A stretch of 64,000 nt of DNA. Origin: Roseateles_B sp041913905. Its GTDB lineage: Bacteria > Pseudomonadota > Gammaproteobacteria > Burkholderiales > Burkholderiaceae_C. A program made the position numbers and the translations under genes. The stretch lies in the NCBI GenBank assembly GCA_041913905.1, contig JAYSEK010000001.1, forward strand, positions 62,001-126,000, in the 5' to 3' direction. The notes below the pieces were generated by a model. The model had not been told where the DNA came from. It was given only the letters and a program-made list of their open reading frames with translations, and made no database searches. Positions 1 through 7,756 of the stretch are shown here, piece after piece (position 1 is the first letter of the stretch; each line of letters begins with the position of its first letter).

Positions 1-2
1 CA

Positions 3-455
3 CTGGAAGACGCCCGGCAGGCCGCCCTGCCGCGCCTGCCGCGGGCCGAACCGGTCGAGCCGCCGGTGGCCTATCCCGAGGACACGCTGTCCTACCTGGC
101 CAATGTCTTCAACCACCGGGCCCGCGACTTCTACGCCCGCCACGGCGTGCGCGTGATCGAGGCGGCCTATGAAAGCCACGAGGAGCACGGCGAGGTGAGC
201 CTCATGATCACCAAGCATTGCGTGCGCTACTCGCTGTCGCTGTGCCCCAAGCAGGCCAAGGGCGTGACCGGCGTGCAGGGCACGGTCCGGGCCGAGCCCA
301 TGCAGCTGGTCAACGGCAAGGAGAAGCTGACCCTGCGCTTCGACTGCAAGCCCTGCGAGATGCACGTGGTGGGCAAGATCAAGAAGAGCGTGCTGCAGCA
401 GCTGCCTGCTGCACCCATCCAGTTCTACAAGGCGCGACCCAAGACGGCGCATTGA
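3..455 (+). CDS. C-terminal part of a U32 family protein, RlhA-like (partial)
   Basis: The window opens inside this gene; about 150 C-terminal residues are present in frame 3, ending at TGA 453-455. The visible part holds ITKHCVRYSLSLCPKQ and FDCKPCEMHVVGKIK, the conserved Cys-containing tail of the long U32 proteins such as E. coli RlhA (YdcP), which takes part in hydroxylating C2501 of 23S rRNA. The four cysteines in these two blocks fit a metal or Fe-S site. The N-terminal catalytic half is outside the window, so the exact subfamily cannot be settled. A second, shorter U32 gene (TrhP-type) lies at 58709-60097, so the genome carries at least two members. Family assignment is firm; the RlhA name is an inference from the tail. 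Confidence 0.65.
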   Translation: MEDARQAALPRLPRAEPVEPPVAYPEDTLSYLANVFNHRARDFYARHGVRVIEAAYESHEEHGEVSLMITKHCVRYSLSLCPKQAKGVTGVQGTVRAEPMQLVNGKEKLTLRFDCKPCEMHVVGKIKKSVLQQLPAAPIQFYKARPKTAH

Positions 456-602
456 CGCGAGCCGTGCGGGACTCACGGGCCCCGCGTTGACGCGACGCCC
501 AAGCGGCCCGGCCTGTGATACCGTGGAACGGCACAAGCCCTTTGCTGCTGTACGGCATGCCGCCCACCGCATTCCACGCTGCCCTACCTCAGGACCCTTG
601 CC

Positions 603-3248
603 ATGGCTGAGGGCCCGCAGCACCGCTTCATGCGCCGCTGGACCACCCTGGGCACCGGCTACTGGCCCGTCGCCCTGAGCCTGGTGCTGAGCCTGGCCGT
701 CTGCACGACGCTGGCCCGCCTCAGCGCCCAGCAAGGGCTGGAACAGGAGCGCCGCCAGGTCGCCGAGCAGTTGGGCCAGCTGCGCAGCCGCCTCGAACTG
801 GCCGCCCGCAACACCTTTGCCTCGTCCCAGTCCCTGGAGGCCATGATCCAGCTGGACGGCGGACTCAGCGAGGCCCGCTTCGCGCCCTTGGCCGACAAGG
901 CCATCAAGCTATACCCGCACCTGCGCAACATCGCCATCGCGCCGGACGACGTGATCCGCCTGGTCTACCCGCGCCCAGGCAATGAACGGGCGCTGGGCCT
1001 GGACTACCGCACCGTCCCCGTGCAGTGGCGCCAAGTGCAGCAGGCGCGCGAGCGCCGGGCGCCGCTGATGGTCGCGCCCGTTCAGCTGGTGCAGGGCGGC
1101 CAGGGGCTGATCCTGCGCAATCCCGTGTTCCTGCCCCGCGCGGCAGGGCAGCCGCCCAGCTACTGGGGCGTGATCTCCGTGGTGGCGGACCTGGATCGAT
1201 TCATGACGGACGCCGGGCTTGGCGGCCATGTGGAGCTTCAACTGCTGCTGACCGAGGCCCAAGACGGCCATGAGACCGGCCACGTGATCTGGGGCTCGCC
1301 AGCCTTGCTGAAGCAGCCGCGCGAGGCACTGGTGCAGCAGCTGGTGCAGGTGCCTGGCGCCCAGTGGCTGCTGGGTGCCCAGCCCGTTGACGGCTGGATG
1401 GCCGATGCGTTTCGCTGGGGATCGCCCGAGGTGCTGGCCTCCGCCGCCGCCGGCGCCGTGCTGAGCCTGCTGCTCGCACTGCTGGTCTGGCAGAGCCGGG
1501 CGCTGCGACAGCGCAACCTGGCGCTGGCGCGCGAAATCGGCGAGGGTCAGCTGGCACGCGCGCAGCTGGAGGAATCGCAGGCCCGCTTTCGCAGCATGGC
1601 CGCGCTGGCCAGCGACTGGATCTGGGAGCAGGACGAACAGTTGCGCTTCACCTACATCTCGCGCATCGCCGAAGAGGCGACCGAGGTGCAGAGCAGCCAG
1701 GTGCTGGGCCACCGCCGCTGGGACTCGCCGGCCCTGCTTCCCGGTGTCGACTGGGAAGCGCACAAGGCCATGCTGGCCCGCCGCGAACCCTTCCGCGACT
1801 TCGAATATGCCCAGCGGACGCCGGAGGGCGGCATCCGCCATGTGAGCATTTCCGGCGTTCCCTACTATGACGCCGACGGCGTGTTCAAGGGCTATCGCGG
1901 CACGGGCCGCAACATCACCGCCGCCAAGGAGGCGGAAGCCGCGCTGCGCCGTTCGCAGCAGGAGCTGACCACCGCGCGCGATCGCCTGCAGGCCGTGCTC
2001 GACGCCGCGCAAGAGGTGGCCATCATCGCCACCGACATGGCGGGCCGCATCGTGCTGTTCAACCGCGGGGCCGAACGCATGCTGGGCTACGCCGAGGCGG
2101 AACTGCTGGGGCGCTCGCCCGCCTGCCTGCATTCACCGGAAGAAGTGACAGCCCGTGCGGCGGAGCTGAGCCGGCTGCGCGGCACGCTGGTCGAAGGCTT
2201 CGAGACCTTCGTCCTGCTGGCCCGCGAGCTGGGCAGCGAGACTCGCGAATGGACCTATCTCCGCAAGGACGGCCACGCGCTGTGGGTCTCGCTGAGCGTC
2301 ACGCATGTGCGAGGGCGCGACGGGCAGCCGATCGGCTACCTCGGCGTTGCCAGGGACATCAGCGCCCAGCGAGCGGCCGAGGCGCAGCTGCGCCAGCTCA
2401 ATGCGGAGCTGGAGTCGCGCGTGCAGCAGCGCACGGTGGAGTTGCGCGAGGCGCTGCAAAGCCTCAAGGGCACGCAGGACGAACTGCTGCGCTCGGAAAA
2501 GCTGGCCGGGCTTGGGTCCATGGTGGCTGGCGTGGCCCACGAGCTCAACACGCCCCTGGGCAACTGCCTGACCACGGCCTCCACGCTGCAGGAGCGCACC
2601 GAAGAAGTCCGCCGCGAATTCGGCAGCGGTCAGATGCGCCGCTCCTCGCTGGAGGCCTACCTGCAGGAAGCCGGCATGGCTTGCGACATCCTGCTGCGCG
2701 GGCTGGGCACGGCCAACGAGCTGGTCAGCCACTTCAAGCAGCTGTCGGTGGACCAGACCAGCATGCAGCGCCGCGTCTATCAGTTGAACGCCGTGGTCAG
2801 CGACGTGCTGAGCCTGCTGCGCGCGCGCTGGAAGAGCACGCCCTATCGGCTGGAGTCACAGGTCGAGGTCGATGAAGCGCTGGAGGGCTACCCGGGCCCG
2901 CTGGGACAGATCCTGGGCAATCTGCTGATCAACGCGCTGGTCCATGCCTTCGAGGGCCGCGACCAGGGCCTGGTGCGGGTCAGCGCCCGCAGCCTCTCCG
3001 ACACCGAGTTCCTGCTCACCGTGGCGGACGATGGCGTCGGCATGAGCGAGGAGGTGCGCCGCCGCGCCTTCGATCCCTTCTTCACCACCAAGATGGGGCG
3101 CGGCGGGACGGGCCTGGGGCTCAACATCGTCTACAACCTGGTCAGCACGGTGCTGGGCGGCAGCATCAGCCTGCACAGCGAGCCCGGCGTGGGCAGCCGC
3201 TTCGAGATCCGCCTGCCCAAGATCGCGCCGGACCTGCCGAGTGGCTGA
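603..3248 (+). CDS. membrane sensor histidine kinase (CHASE, PAS, PAS, HisKA, HATPase)
   Basis: An 881-residue inner-membrane sensor kinase. A first membrane segment at about 20-40 and a second at about 276-296 bracket a periplasmic CHASE-like domain (about 65-250). Two PAS domains follow (about 325-440 with a PAC tail, and 460-590), then a coiled-coil linker with a QRTVELREA heptad stretch. The HisKA dimerisation helix has the phospho-acceptor His646 in VAGVAHELNTPLG; the ATPase has N777 (N box), DDGVG 809-813, FDPFF 823-827 and GTGLGL 835-840, so all catalytic boxes are present. AGGA at 591-594 lies 8 bases before the ATG. No receiver domain and no response regulator gene are adjacent, so the partner and the ligand are unknown (orphan kinase). 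A bidirectional terminator follows. Confidence 0.9.
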   Translation: MAEGPQHRFMRRWTTLGTGYWPVALSLVLSLAVCTTLARLSAQQGLEQERRQVAEQLGQLRSRLELAARNTFASSQSLEAMIQLDGGLSEARFAPLADKAIKLYPHLRNIAIAPDDVIRLVYPRPGNERALGLDYRTVPVQWRQVQQARERRAPLMVAPVQLVQGGQGLILRNPVFLPRAAGQPPSYWGVISVVADLDRFMTDAGLGGHVELQLLLTEAQDGHETGHVIWGSPALLKQPREALVQQLVQVPGAQWLLGAQPVDGWMADAFRWGSPEVLASAAAGAVLSLLLALLVWQSRALRQRNLALAREIGEGQLARAQLEESQARFRSMAALASDWIWEQDEQLRFTYISRIAEEATEVQSSQVLGHRRWDSPALLPGVDWEAHKAMLARREPFRDFEYAQRTPEGGIRHVSISGVPYYDADGVFKGYRGTGRNITAAKEAEAALRRSQQELTTARDRLQAVLDAAQEVAIIATDMAGRIVLFNRGAERMLGYAEAELLGRSPACLHSPEEVTARAAELSRLRGTLVEGFETFVLLARELGSETREWTYLRKDGHALWVSLSVTHVRGRDGQPIGYLGVARDISAQRAAEAQLRQLNAELESRVQQRTVELREALQSLKGTQDELLRSEKLAGLGSMVAGVAHELNTPLGNCLTTASTLQERTEEVRREFGSGQMRRSSLEAYLQEAGMACDILLRGLGTANELVSHFKQLSVDQTSMQRRVYQLNAVVSDVLSLLRARWKSTPYRLESQVEVDEALEGYPGPLGQILGNLLINALVHAFEGRDQGLVRVSARSLSDTEFLLTVADDGVGMSEEVRRRAFDPFFTTKMGRGGTGLGLNIVYNLVSTVLGGSISLHSEPGVGSRFEIRLPKIAPDLPSG

Positions 3249-3276
3249 AACGTCGGCTGCAGCCTCCACAAGTACA

Positions 3277-3306
3277 AAGGCCCCGCAGCGGCGGCTGCGG
3301 GGCCTT
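3277..3306. terminator. bidirectional intrinsic terminator between kinase gene and purL
   Basis: A perfect 12-bp stem, AAGGCCCCGCAG at 3277-3288 and its complement at 3295-3306, closes a 6-base loop. A-rich sequence lies on the left and a TTGT tract on the right. It sits between the stops of two convergent genes (3248 and 3327) and can serve both. Confidence 0.85.
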
Positions 3307-3326
3307 GTCTCGATGGTTCAGGCGCC

Positions 3327-6300
3327 TCAGCCCAGCCAGCGGCGGGCGTTGCGGAACATGCGGGTCCAGGGGCTCAGGGCGCCCAGATCACCGGAGGTCC
3401 AGCTCATCTGCACGTTGCGGAAGACGCGCTCGGGGTGCGGCATCATGACCGTGAAGCGGCCATCGGCCGTGGTCACCGAGGTGAGGCCGTCCGGGCTGCC
3501 GTTGGGGTTGAAGGGATAGGCCTCGGTCGGCTGGCCGTGGTGGTCCACGAAGCGGGCGGCGCGCACCACCTGAGCAGCATTGCCGCGCTGCGTGAAGTTG
3601 GCAAAGCCCTCACCGTGCGCCACGGCCACCGGCAGGCGGCTGCCGGCCATGCCCTGGAAGAAGATGCTGGGCGATTCCAGCAGCTCCACCATCGCCAGGC
3701 GGGCTTCGTACTGCTCGCTCTGGTTGCGCGTGAACTTGGGCCAGGCCTCGGCACCCGGGATCATCGGGGCCAGCGCGGCCATCATCTGGCAGCCGTTGCA
3801 GACGCCCAGCGCGAAGCTGTCGGAGCGCGCGAAGAAGGCCTGGAACTGCTCGGCCAGCACGGGGTTGAACATCACCGAGCGGGCCCAGCCCTCGCCGGCG
3901 CCCAGGGTGTCGCCGTAGGAGAAGCCGCCGCAGGCGATGAAGCCCTTGAACTGCTCCAGGCTGACCTTGCCGGACTGCAGGTCGCTCATGTGGACGTCGA
4001 AGGTGTCGAAGCCGGCCAGGGCGTTCACATAGGCCATCTCGACATGCGAATTCACGCCCTGCTCGCGCAGGATGGCCAGCTTCGGGCGGGCGCCGGTGGC
4101 GATGAAGGGCGCGGCCACATCCTCGCTGGGGTCGAAGCTCAGCTGCACATGGCGGCCGGGGTCCTCGGCACGGCCCACGGCCTCGTGCTCGGCGTCGGCG
4201 CAGGCGGGGTTGTCGCGCAGGCGGGCGATCTGCCAGGACACGCCGTCCCATTCCTTGTGCAGCATCTCCAGCGGGGCGTCGAAGACCTTCTTGGTGTCGC
4301 GCCAGACCTCGACCACGCCACGGTCATTGGGCTTGCCGATGACGTGTGCATGCTTGGACAGGCCATGCTGACGCAGCACCTGCATGACGGCATCGCGGTC
4401 TTCGGTGCGGACCTGCAGCAGCACGCCGAGTTCCTCATTGAACAAGGCCTTGAGCGTCAACTCCTCGCGGCGGGCGCTGACCTGGCTGGCCCAGTTCTTG
4501 GAATCGCCAACGTCGGCGCGGCTGTCAGAGACGCCGTCGCCTTCGGTGATCAGCATGTCCACGTTCAGGCTCAGACCCAGGTGACCGGCGAAGGCCATCT
4601 CGCAGGCAGACGCCCACAGGCCGCCATCGGAGCGGTCGTGGTAAGCCAGCAGGCGGCCCTGGCCGCGCAGCTCGTTGACGGCCGCGACCAGCGCCTTCAA
4701 CTGGGCCGCGTCGTCCACGTCGGGCACGGCGCCGCCGAACTGCTGCAGGGTCTGCGCCAGGATGGAGCCGCCCATGCGGTGCTGGCCCTGGCCCAGGTCG
4801 ACGAGGATCAGGCTGGTGTCGCCCGGCTGCAGCTGCGGGGTCAGCGTACCGCGGACATCGCTGAGCGTGGCGAAGGCCGAGACGATCAGCGACACCGGTG
4901 CGGTGACCTGGCGGGTCTCGCCGTCGGCGCTCCACTTGGTACGCATGGACAGCGAATCCTTGCCCACCGGGATGGACACGCCAAGCTGCGGGCACAGCTC
5001 CATGCCCACGGCCTTGACGGTGTCGTACAGCGCGGCATCTTCACCGGCCTCGCCGCAGGCGGCCATCCAGTTGGCGGACAGCTTGACGCGCGAGAGCTCG
5101 ATGGGCGCGGCCAGCAGGTTGGTGATGGCCTCGGCCACGGCCATGCGACCCGAGGCGGGGGCGTCGACGGCGGCCAGCGGCGTGCGCTCGCCCATGCTCA
5201 TGGCCTCTCCGCGCAGGCCCTTGAAATCGGCCAGGGTGACGGCGCAATCAGCCACCGGCACCTGCCAGGGGCCGACCATCTGGTCGCGGTGGTTCAGCCC
5301 GCCCACGGTGCGGTCGCCGATGGTGATCAGGAAGCGCTTGGAGGCCACGGTCGGGTGGCGCAGCACCTCGACGGCGGCCTCCCGCAGCGTGGCCTGCGAG
5401 AGGTCCAGCGCGGCGCTGCTGCGCTGCACGCGGCTCACCACGCGGTGCATCTTGGGCGGCTTGCCCAGCAGGGTGTCCATGGGCATGTCGATGGCGCGCT
5501 CGCCGCCGGGGCCGTCTTCCAGGATCAGCTCACGGGCCTCGGTGGTCACGCCGACGACGCCGAAGGGGCAGCGCTCGCGCTCGCACATGGCCTGGAACAT
5601 GGCCAGGCTCTCGGGCGCGATGGCCAGGACATAGCGTTCCTGGCTCTCGTTGCACCAGATCTCCTTGGGCGCCAGGCCGGACTCCTCCAGCGGCACCTTG
5701 CGCAGATCGAAGATGGCGCCGCGGCCGGCATCGTTGACCAGCTCGGGGAAGGCGTTGGAGATGCCGCCCGCGCCGACGTCATGGATGGCCAGGATGGGGT
5801 TCTTCTCGGCCAGGCCCCAGCAGTGGTTGATCACCTCCTGGGCACGGCGCTCGATCTCGGGGTTGCCGCGCTGGACGGAATCGAAGTCCAGGTCGGCCGT
5901 GTTGGTGCCTGCGGCCATGGAGCTGGCCGCGCCGCCGCCCATGCCGATGCGCATGCCCGGACCGCCCAGCTGGACCAGCAGCGTGCCGGCGGGGAACTCG
6001 ATCTTGCGGGTCAGGTCGGCACGGATGGCGCCCAGACCGCCGGCGATCATGATGGGCTTGTGGTAGCCGCGCACCACGCCGTCGACTTCCTGCTCATAGA
6101 CACGGAAGTAGCCGCCCAGATTGGGACGGCCGAATTCGTTGTTGAAGGCCGCGCCGCCGATGGGGCCCTCGATCATGATCTGCAGCGGGCTGGCGATGTG
6201 CTCGGGCTTGCCCACGCCGCCCTGCTCCCAGCGCTCGGCCAAGCCGGGCAGGTGCAGGTTGGAGACGGAGAAGCCCGCCAGGCCGGCCTTGGGCTTGGCG

Positions 6301-7316
6301 CCGCGGCCGGTGGCGCCTTCGTCGCGGATCTCGCCGCCCGCGCCGGTCGAGGCACCGGGGAAGGGCGAGATGGCCGTCGGGTGGTTGTGCGTCTCGACCT
6401 TCATCAGCACATGCGAGGTCTCGGCGCGGGCGTGGTACTTCGGGGCGGCATCGAAGCCCTCGGGAATCCAGCGCTCGATCTCGTGGCCTTCCATCACGGC
6501 GGCGTTGTCCGAGTAGGCGATCACCGTGTGCTGGGGCGAGAGCTTCTCGGTGTTGCGGATCATGCCGAAGAGGCTGAGATCCTGCTCGACGCCGTCGATG
6601 GTGAACTTCGCGTTGAAGATCTTGTGGCGGCAGTGCTCGGAGTTGGCCTGCGCGAACATCATCAGCTCGACGTCGCTGGGGTTGCGCCGGGCGCTGGTGA
6701 AGGCGGTGACCAGGTAGTCGATCTCGTCGTCCGAGAGGGCCAGGCCGAAGCGCGTGTTGGCCTCGTCCAGCGCCTGACGGCCGCGGCCCAGCACGTCCAC
6801 ATGCTCCAGCGCTTCGGCGGTTTTCTCGTCGAAGAGATGGGCGCAGTCCTCACGGCGGAACAGCACGCTCTCGGTCATGCGGTCATGCAGCAGCTCGGCG
6901 CAGGCGCGCAGCTCGGCCTCGGTCAGCGTCTTGGTGCCGCCGAGCAGGCCGCTCTTCAGCGTGATGCGGAACTCGGTGACGCGTTCGACGCGGTGGATGT
7001 CCAGGCCGCAGTTGTGTGCGATGTCGGTGGCCTTGGAGGCCCAGGGGCTGACGGTGCCCAGACGCGGTGCGACAACGATCAGCTGCCCCTCGGCGCCGCC
7101 TGCGTAGGCCTCGCCATAGCTCAGCAGCGCGGCCAGCTTGTCCTGCACGCCGGCCTGCAGCGCGGCATCCGTCCAGACCCAGTGCACATGGCGGGCGACC
7201 AGACCCGTGATGCGTTCGTTGACGGCCTGCAGGCGCGGCAGCAAGGCCTGGGCGCGGAAGGCGGAAAGAGCGTTGCCGCCCTCGAAGTGGGTCAGGTGCT
7301 TGGAGGTGGATGCCAT
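3327..7316 (-). CDS. purL: phosphoribosylformylglycinamidine synthase, single-chain
   Basis: Large-type PurL of 1,329 residues (E. coli about 1,295). It makes FGAM from FGAR, glutamine and ATP, the fourth step of purine synthesis, in the cytoplasm. The order is an N-terminal PurS-like domain (about 1-150), a linker with ANSEHCRHKIFNA, two AIRS-type halves (KVETHNHPTAISPF near 310 and GVSIPVGKDSLSMR near 790), and a C-terminal class I glutaminase with nucleophile Cys1173 in GVCNGCQM and the His1294/Glu1296 pair in PHPERVF. All key residues are present. It stands alone, convergent with the kinase gene and divergent from the metalloprotease. A TAAAAT hexamer at 7393-7398 (minus strand) is a possible -10 about 75 bases upstream of the ATG, and a PurR-box-like palindrome lies at 7444-7459. 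Confidence 0.98.
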   Translation of the reverse strand: MASTSKHLTHFEGGNALSAFRAQALLPRLQAVNERITGLVARHVHWVWTDAALQAGVQDKLAALLSYGEAYAGGAEGQLIVVAPRLGTVSPWASKATDIAHNCGLDIHRVERVTEFRITLKSGLLGGTKTLTEAELRACAELLHDRMTESVLFRREDCAHLFDEKTAEALEHVDVLGRGRQALDEANTRFGLALSDDEIDYLVTAFTSARRNPSDVELMMFAQANSEHCRHKIFNAKFTIDGVEQDLSLFGMIRNTEKLSPQHTVIAYSDNAAVMEGHEIERWIPEGFDAAPKYHARAETSHVLMKVETHNHPTAISPFPGASTGAGGEIRDEGATGRGAKPKAGLAGFSVSNLHLPGLAERWEQGGVGKPEHIASPLQIMIEGPIGGAAFNNEFGRPNLGGYFRVYEQEVDGVVRGYHKPIMIAGGLGAIRADLTRKIEFPAGTLLVQLGGPGMRIGMGGGAASSMAAGTNTADLDFDSVQRGNPEIERRAQEVINHCWGLAEKNPILAIHDVGAGGISNAFPELVNDAGRGAIFDLRKVPLEESGLAPKEIWCNESQERYVLAIAPESLAMFQAMCERERCPFGVVGVTTEARELILEDGPGGERAIDMPMDTLLGKPPKMHRVVSRVQRSSAALDLSQATLREAAVEVLRHPTVASKRFLITIGDRTVGGLNHRDQMVGPWQVPVADCAVTLADFKGLRGEAMSMGERTPLAAVDAPASGRMAVAEAITNLLAAPIELSRVKLSANWMAACGEAGEDAALYDTVKAVGMELCPQLGVSIPVGKDSLSMRTKWSADGETRQVTAPVSLIVSAFATLSDVRGTLTPQLQPGDTSLILVDLGQGQHRMGGSILAQTLQQFGGAVPDVDDAAQLKALVAAVNELRGQGRLLAYHDRSDGGLWASACEMAFAGHLGLSLNVDMLITEGDGVSDSRADVGDSKNWASQVSARREELTLKALFNEELGVLLQVRTEDRDAVMQVLRQHGLSKHAHVIGKPNDRGVVEVWRDTKKVFDAPLEMLHKEWDGVSWQIARLRDNPACADAEHEAVGRAEDPGRHVQLSFDPSEDVAAPFIATGARPKLAILREQGVNSHVEMAYVNALAGFDTFDVHMSDLQSGKVSLEQFKGFIACGGFSYGDTLGAGEGWARSVMFNPVLAEQFQAFFARSDSFALGVCNGCQMMAALAPMIPGAEAWPKFTRNQSEQYEARLAMVELLESPSIFFQGMAGSRLPVAVAHGEGFANFTQRGNAAQVVRAARFVDHHGQPTEAYPFNPNGSPDGLTSVTTADGRFTVMMPHPERVFRNVQMSWTSGDLGALSPWTRMFRNARRWLG

Positions 7317-7443
7317 GGATGCTGGACTTGCGCGCCGGAGCGCGTGAGGTTGGGGCGCGGCCGCCGGGCAGGCGGACGGCTTGAAGCGCGGGATTTTACC
7401 GAGGCTTGGGCGGGATTCCTTCCCGCGGCCGGGTCAAATCAAC

Positions 7444-7459
7444 GCGCAAACGTTAGCGC
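7444..7459. promoter_or_regulatory. LacI/PurR-type operator-like palindrome upstream of purL
   Basis: GCGCAAACGTTAGCGC is a 16-bp inverted repeat with one mismatched pair and matches the core of the gammaproteobacterial PurR box (ACGCAAACGTTTGCGT). It lies about 130 bases upstream of the purL start. A perfect site with the same core occurs at 14340-14353 in front of a LacI-type regulator gene in this window. That this site controls purL is inference; the position is farther upstream than a classical repressor site. Confidence 0.45.
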
Positions 7460-7595
7460 GCATCCGACAGCCGGCTGTCTTGCGCCCTCCTCGCCTTTGC
7501 CACCCTCCCCCACCCCTGGCGATGGCGTCCACCGCCCAGAGCCGGCCCGGGCGGCAGCATGCAACGGCCCTTCACAGGCCGCCCCATCCGACAAC

Positions 7596-7665
7596 TGTCA
7601 GACCTGACAAGTCGCGTCGCGGGAGTTCGGGATAGGCTGCCGGCGGCGGGCTTTCAATAATTGAA
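7596..7665. promoter_or_regulatory. two palindromes upstream of the M4 protease gene
   Basis: TGTCAGACCTGACA (7596-7609) is a perfect 6-bp inverted repeat with a 2-base spacer, a shape common for dimeric helix-turn-helix regulators. TTCAATAATTGAA (7653-7665) is a perfect 6-bp inverted repeat around one base. They lie about 150 and 95 bases before the protease start. The binding proteins are unknown. Confidence 0.35.
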
Positions 7666-7756
7666 TCGGACGCTACGTTGGGCAGTTATCCAATTGTCAC
7701 AAATAGCCAGCACCCCGCCCCACCTCCTGCGCCCTGGAGGCTTGAAGGATCTCCCC

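Larger units (their letters stand above)
7317..7756. other. intergenic divergent promoter region, purL / metalloprotease
   Basis: This 440-base stretch has no convincing gene. It should hold the purL promoter (leftward; possible -10 TAAAAT at 7398-7393) and the metalloprotease promoter (rightward). Three palindromes are visible and listed separately: GCGCAAACGTTAGCGC at 7444-7459, TGTCAGACCTGACA at 7596-7609 and TTCAATAATTGAA at 7653-7665. Base composition becomes more AT-rich near 7650-7710, next to the protease gene. Confidence 0.6.

Noticed and set aside
3435..7607. A 1,390-codon open frame on the plus strand across purL
   Set aside because: It is antisense to a fully motif-complete purL. 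Long antisense frames are expected in high-GC coding sequence, and its His/Ala/Gly-rich product resembles no family.
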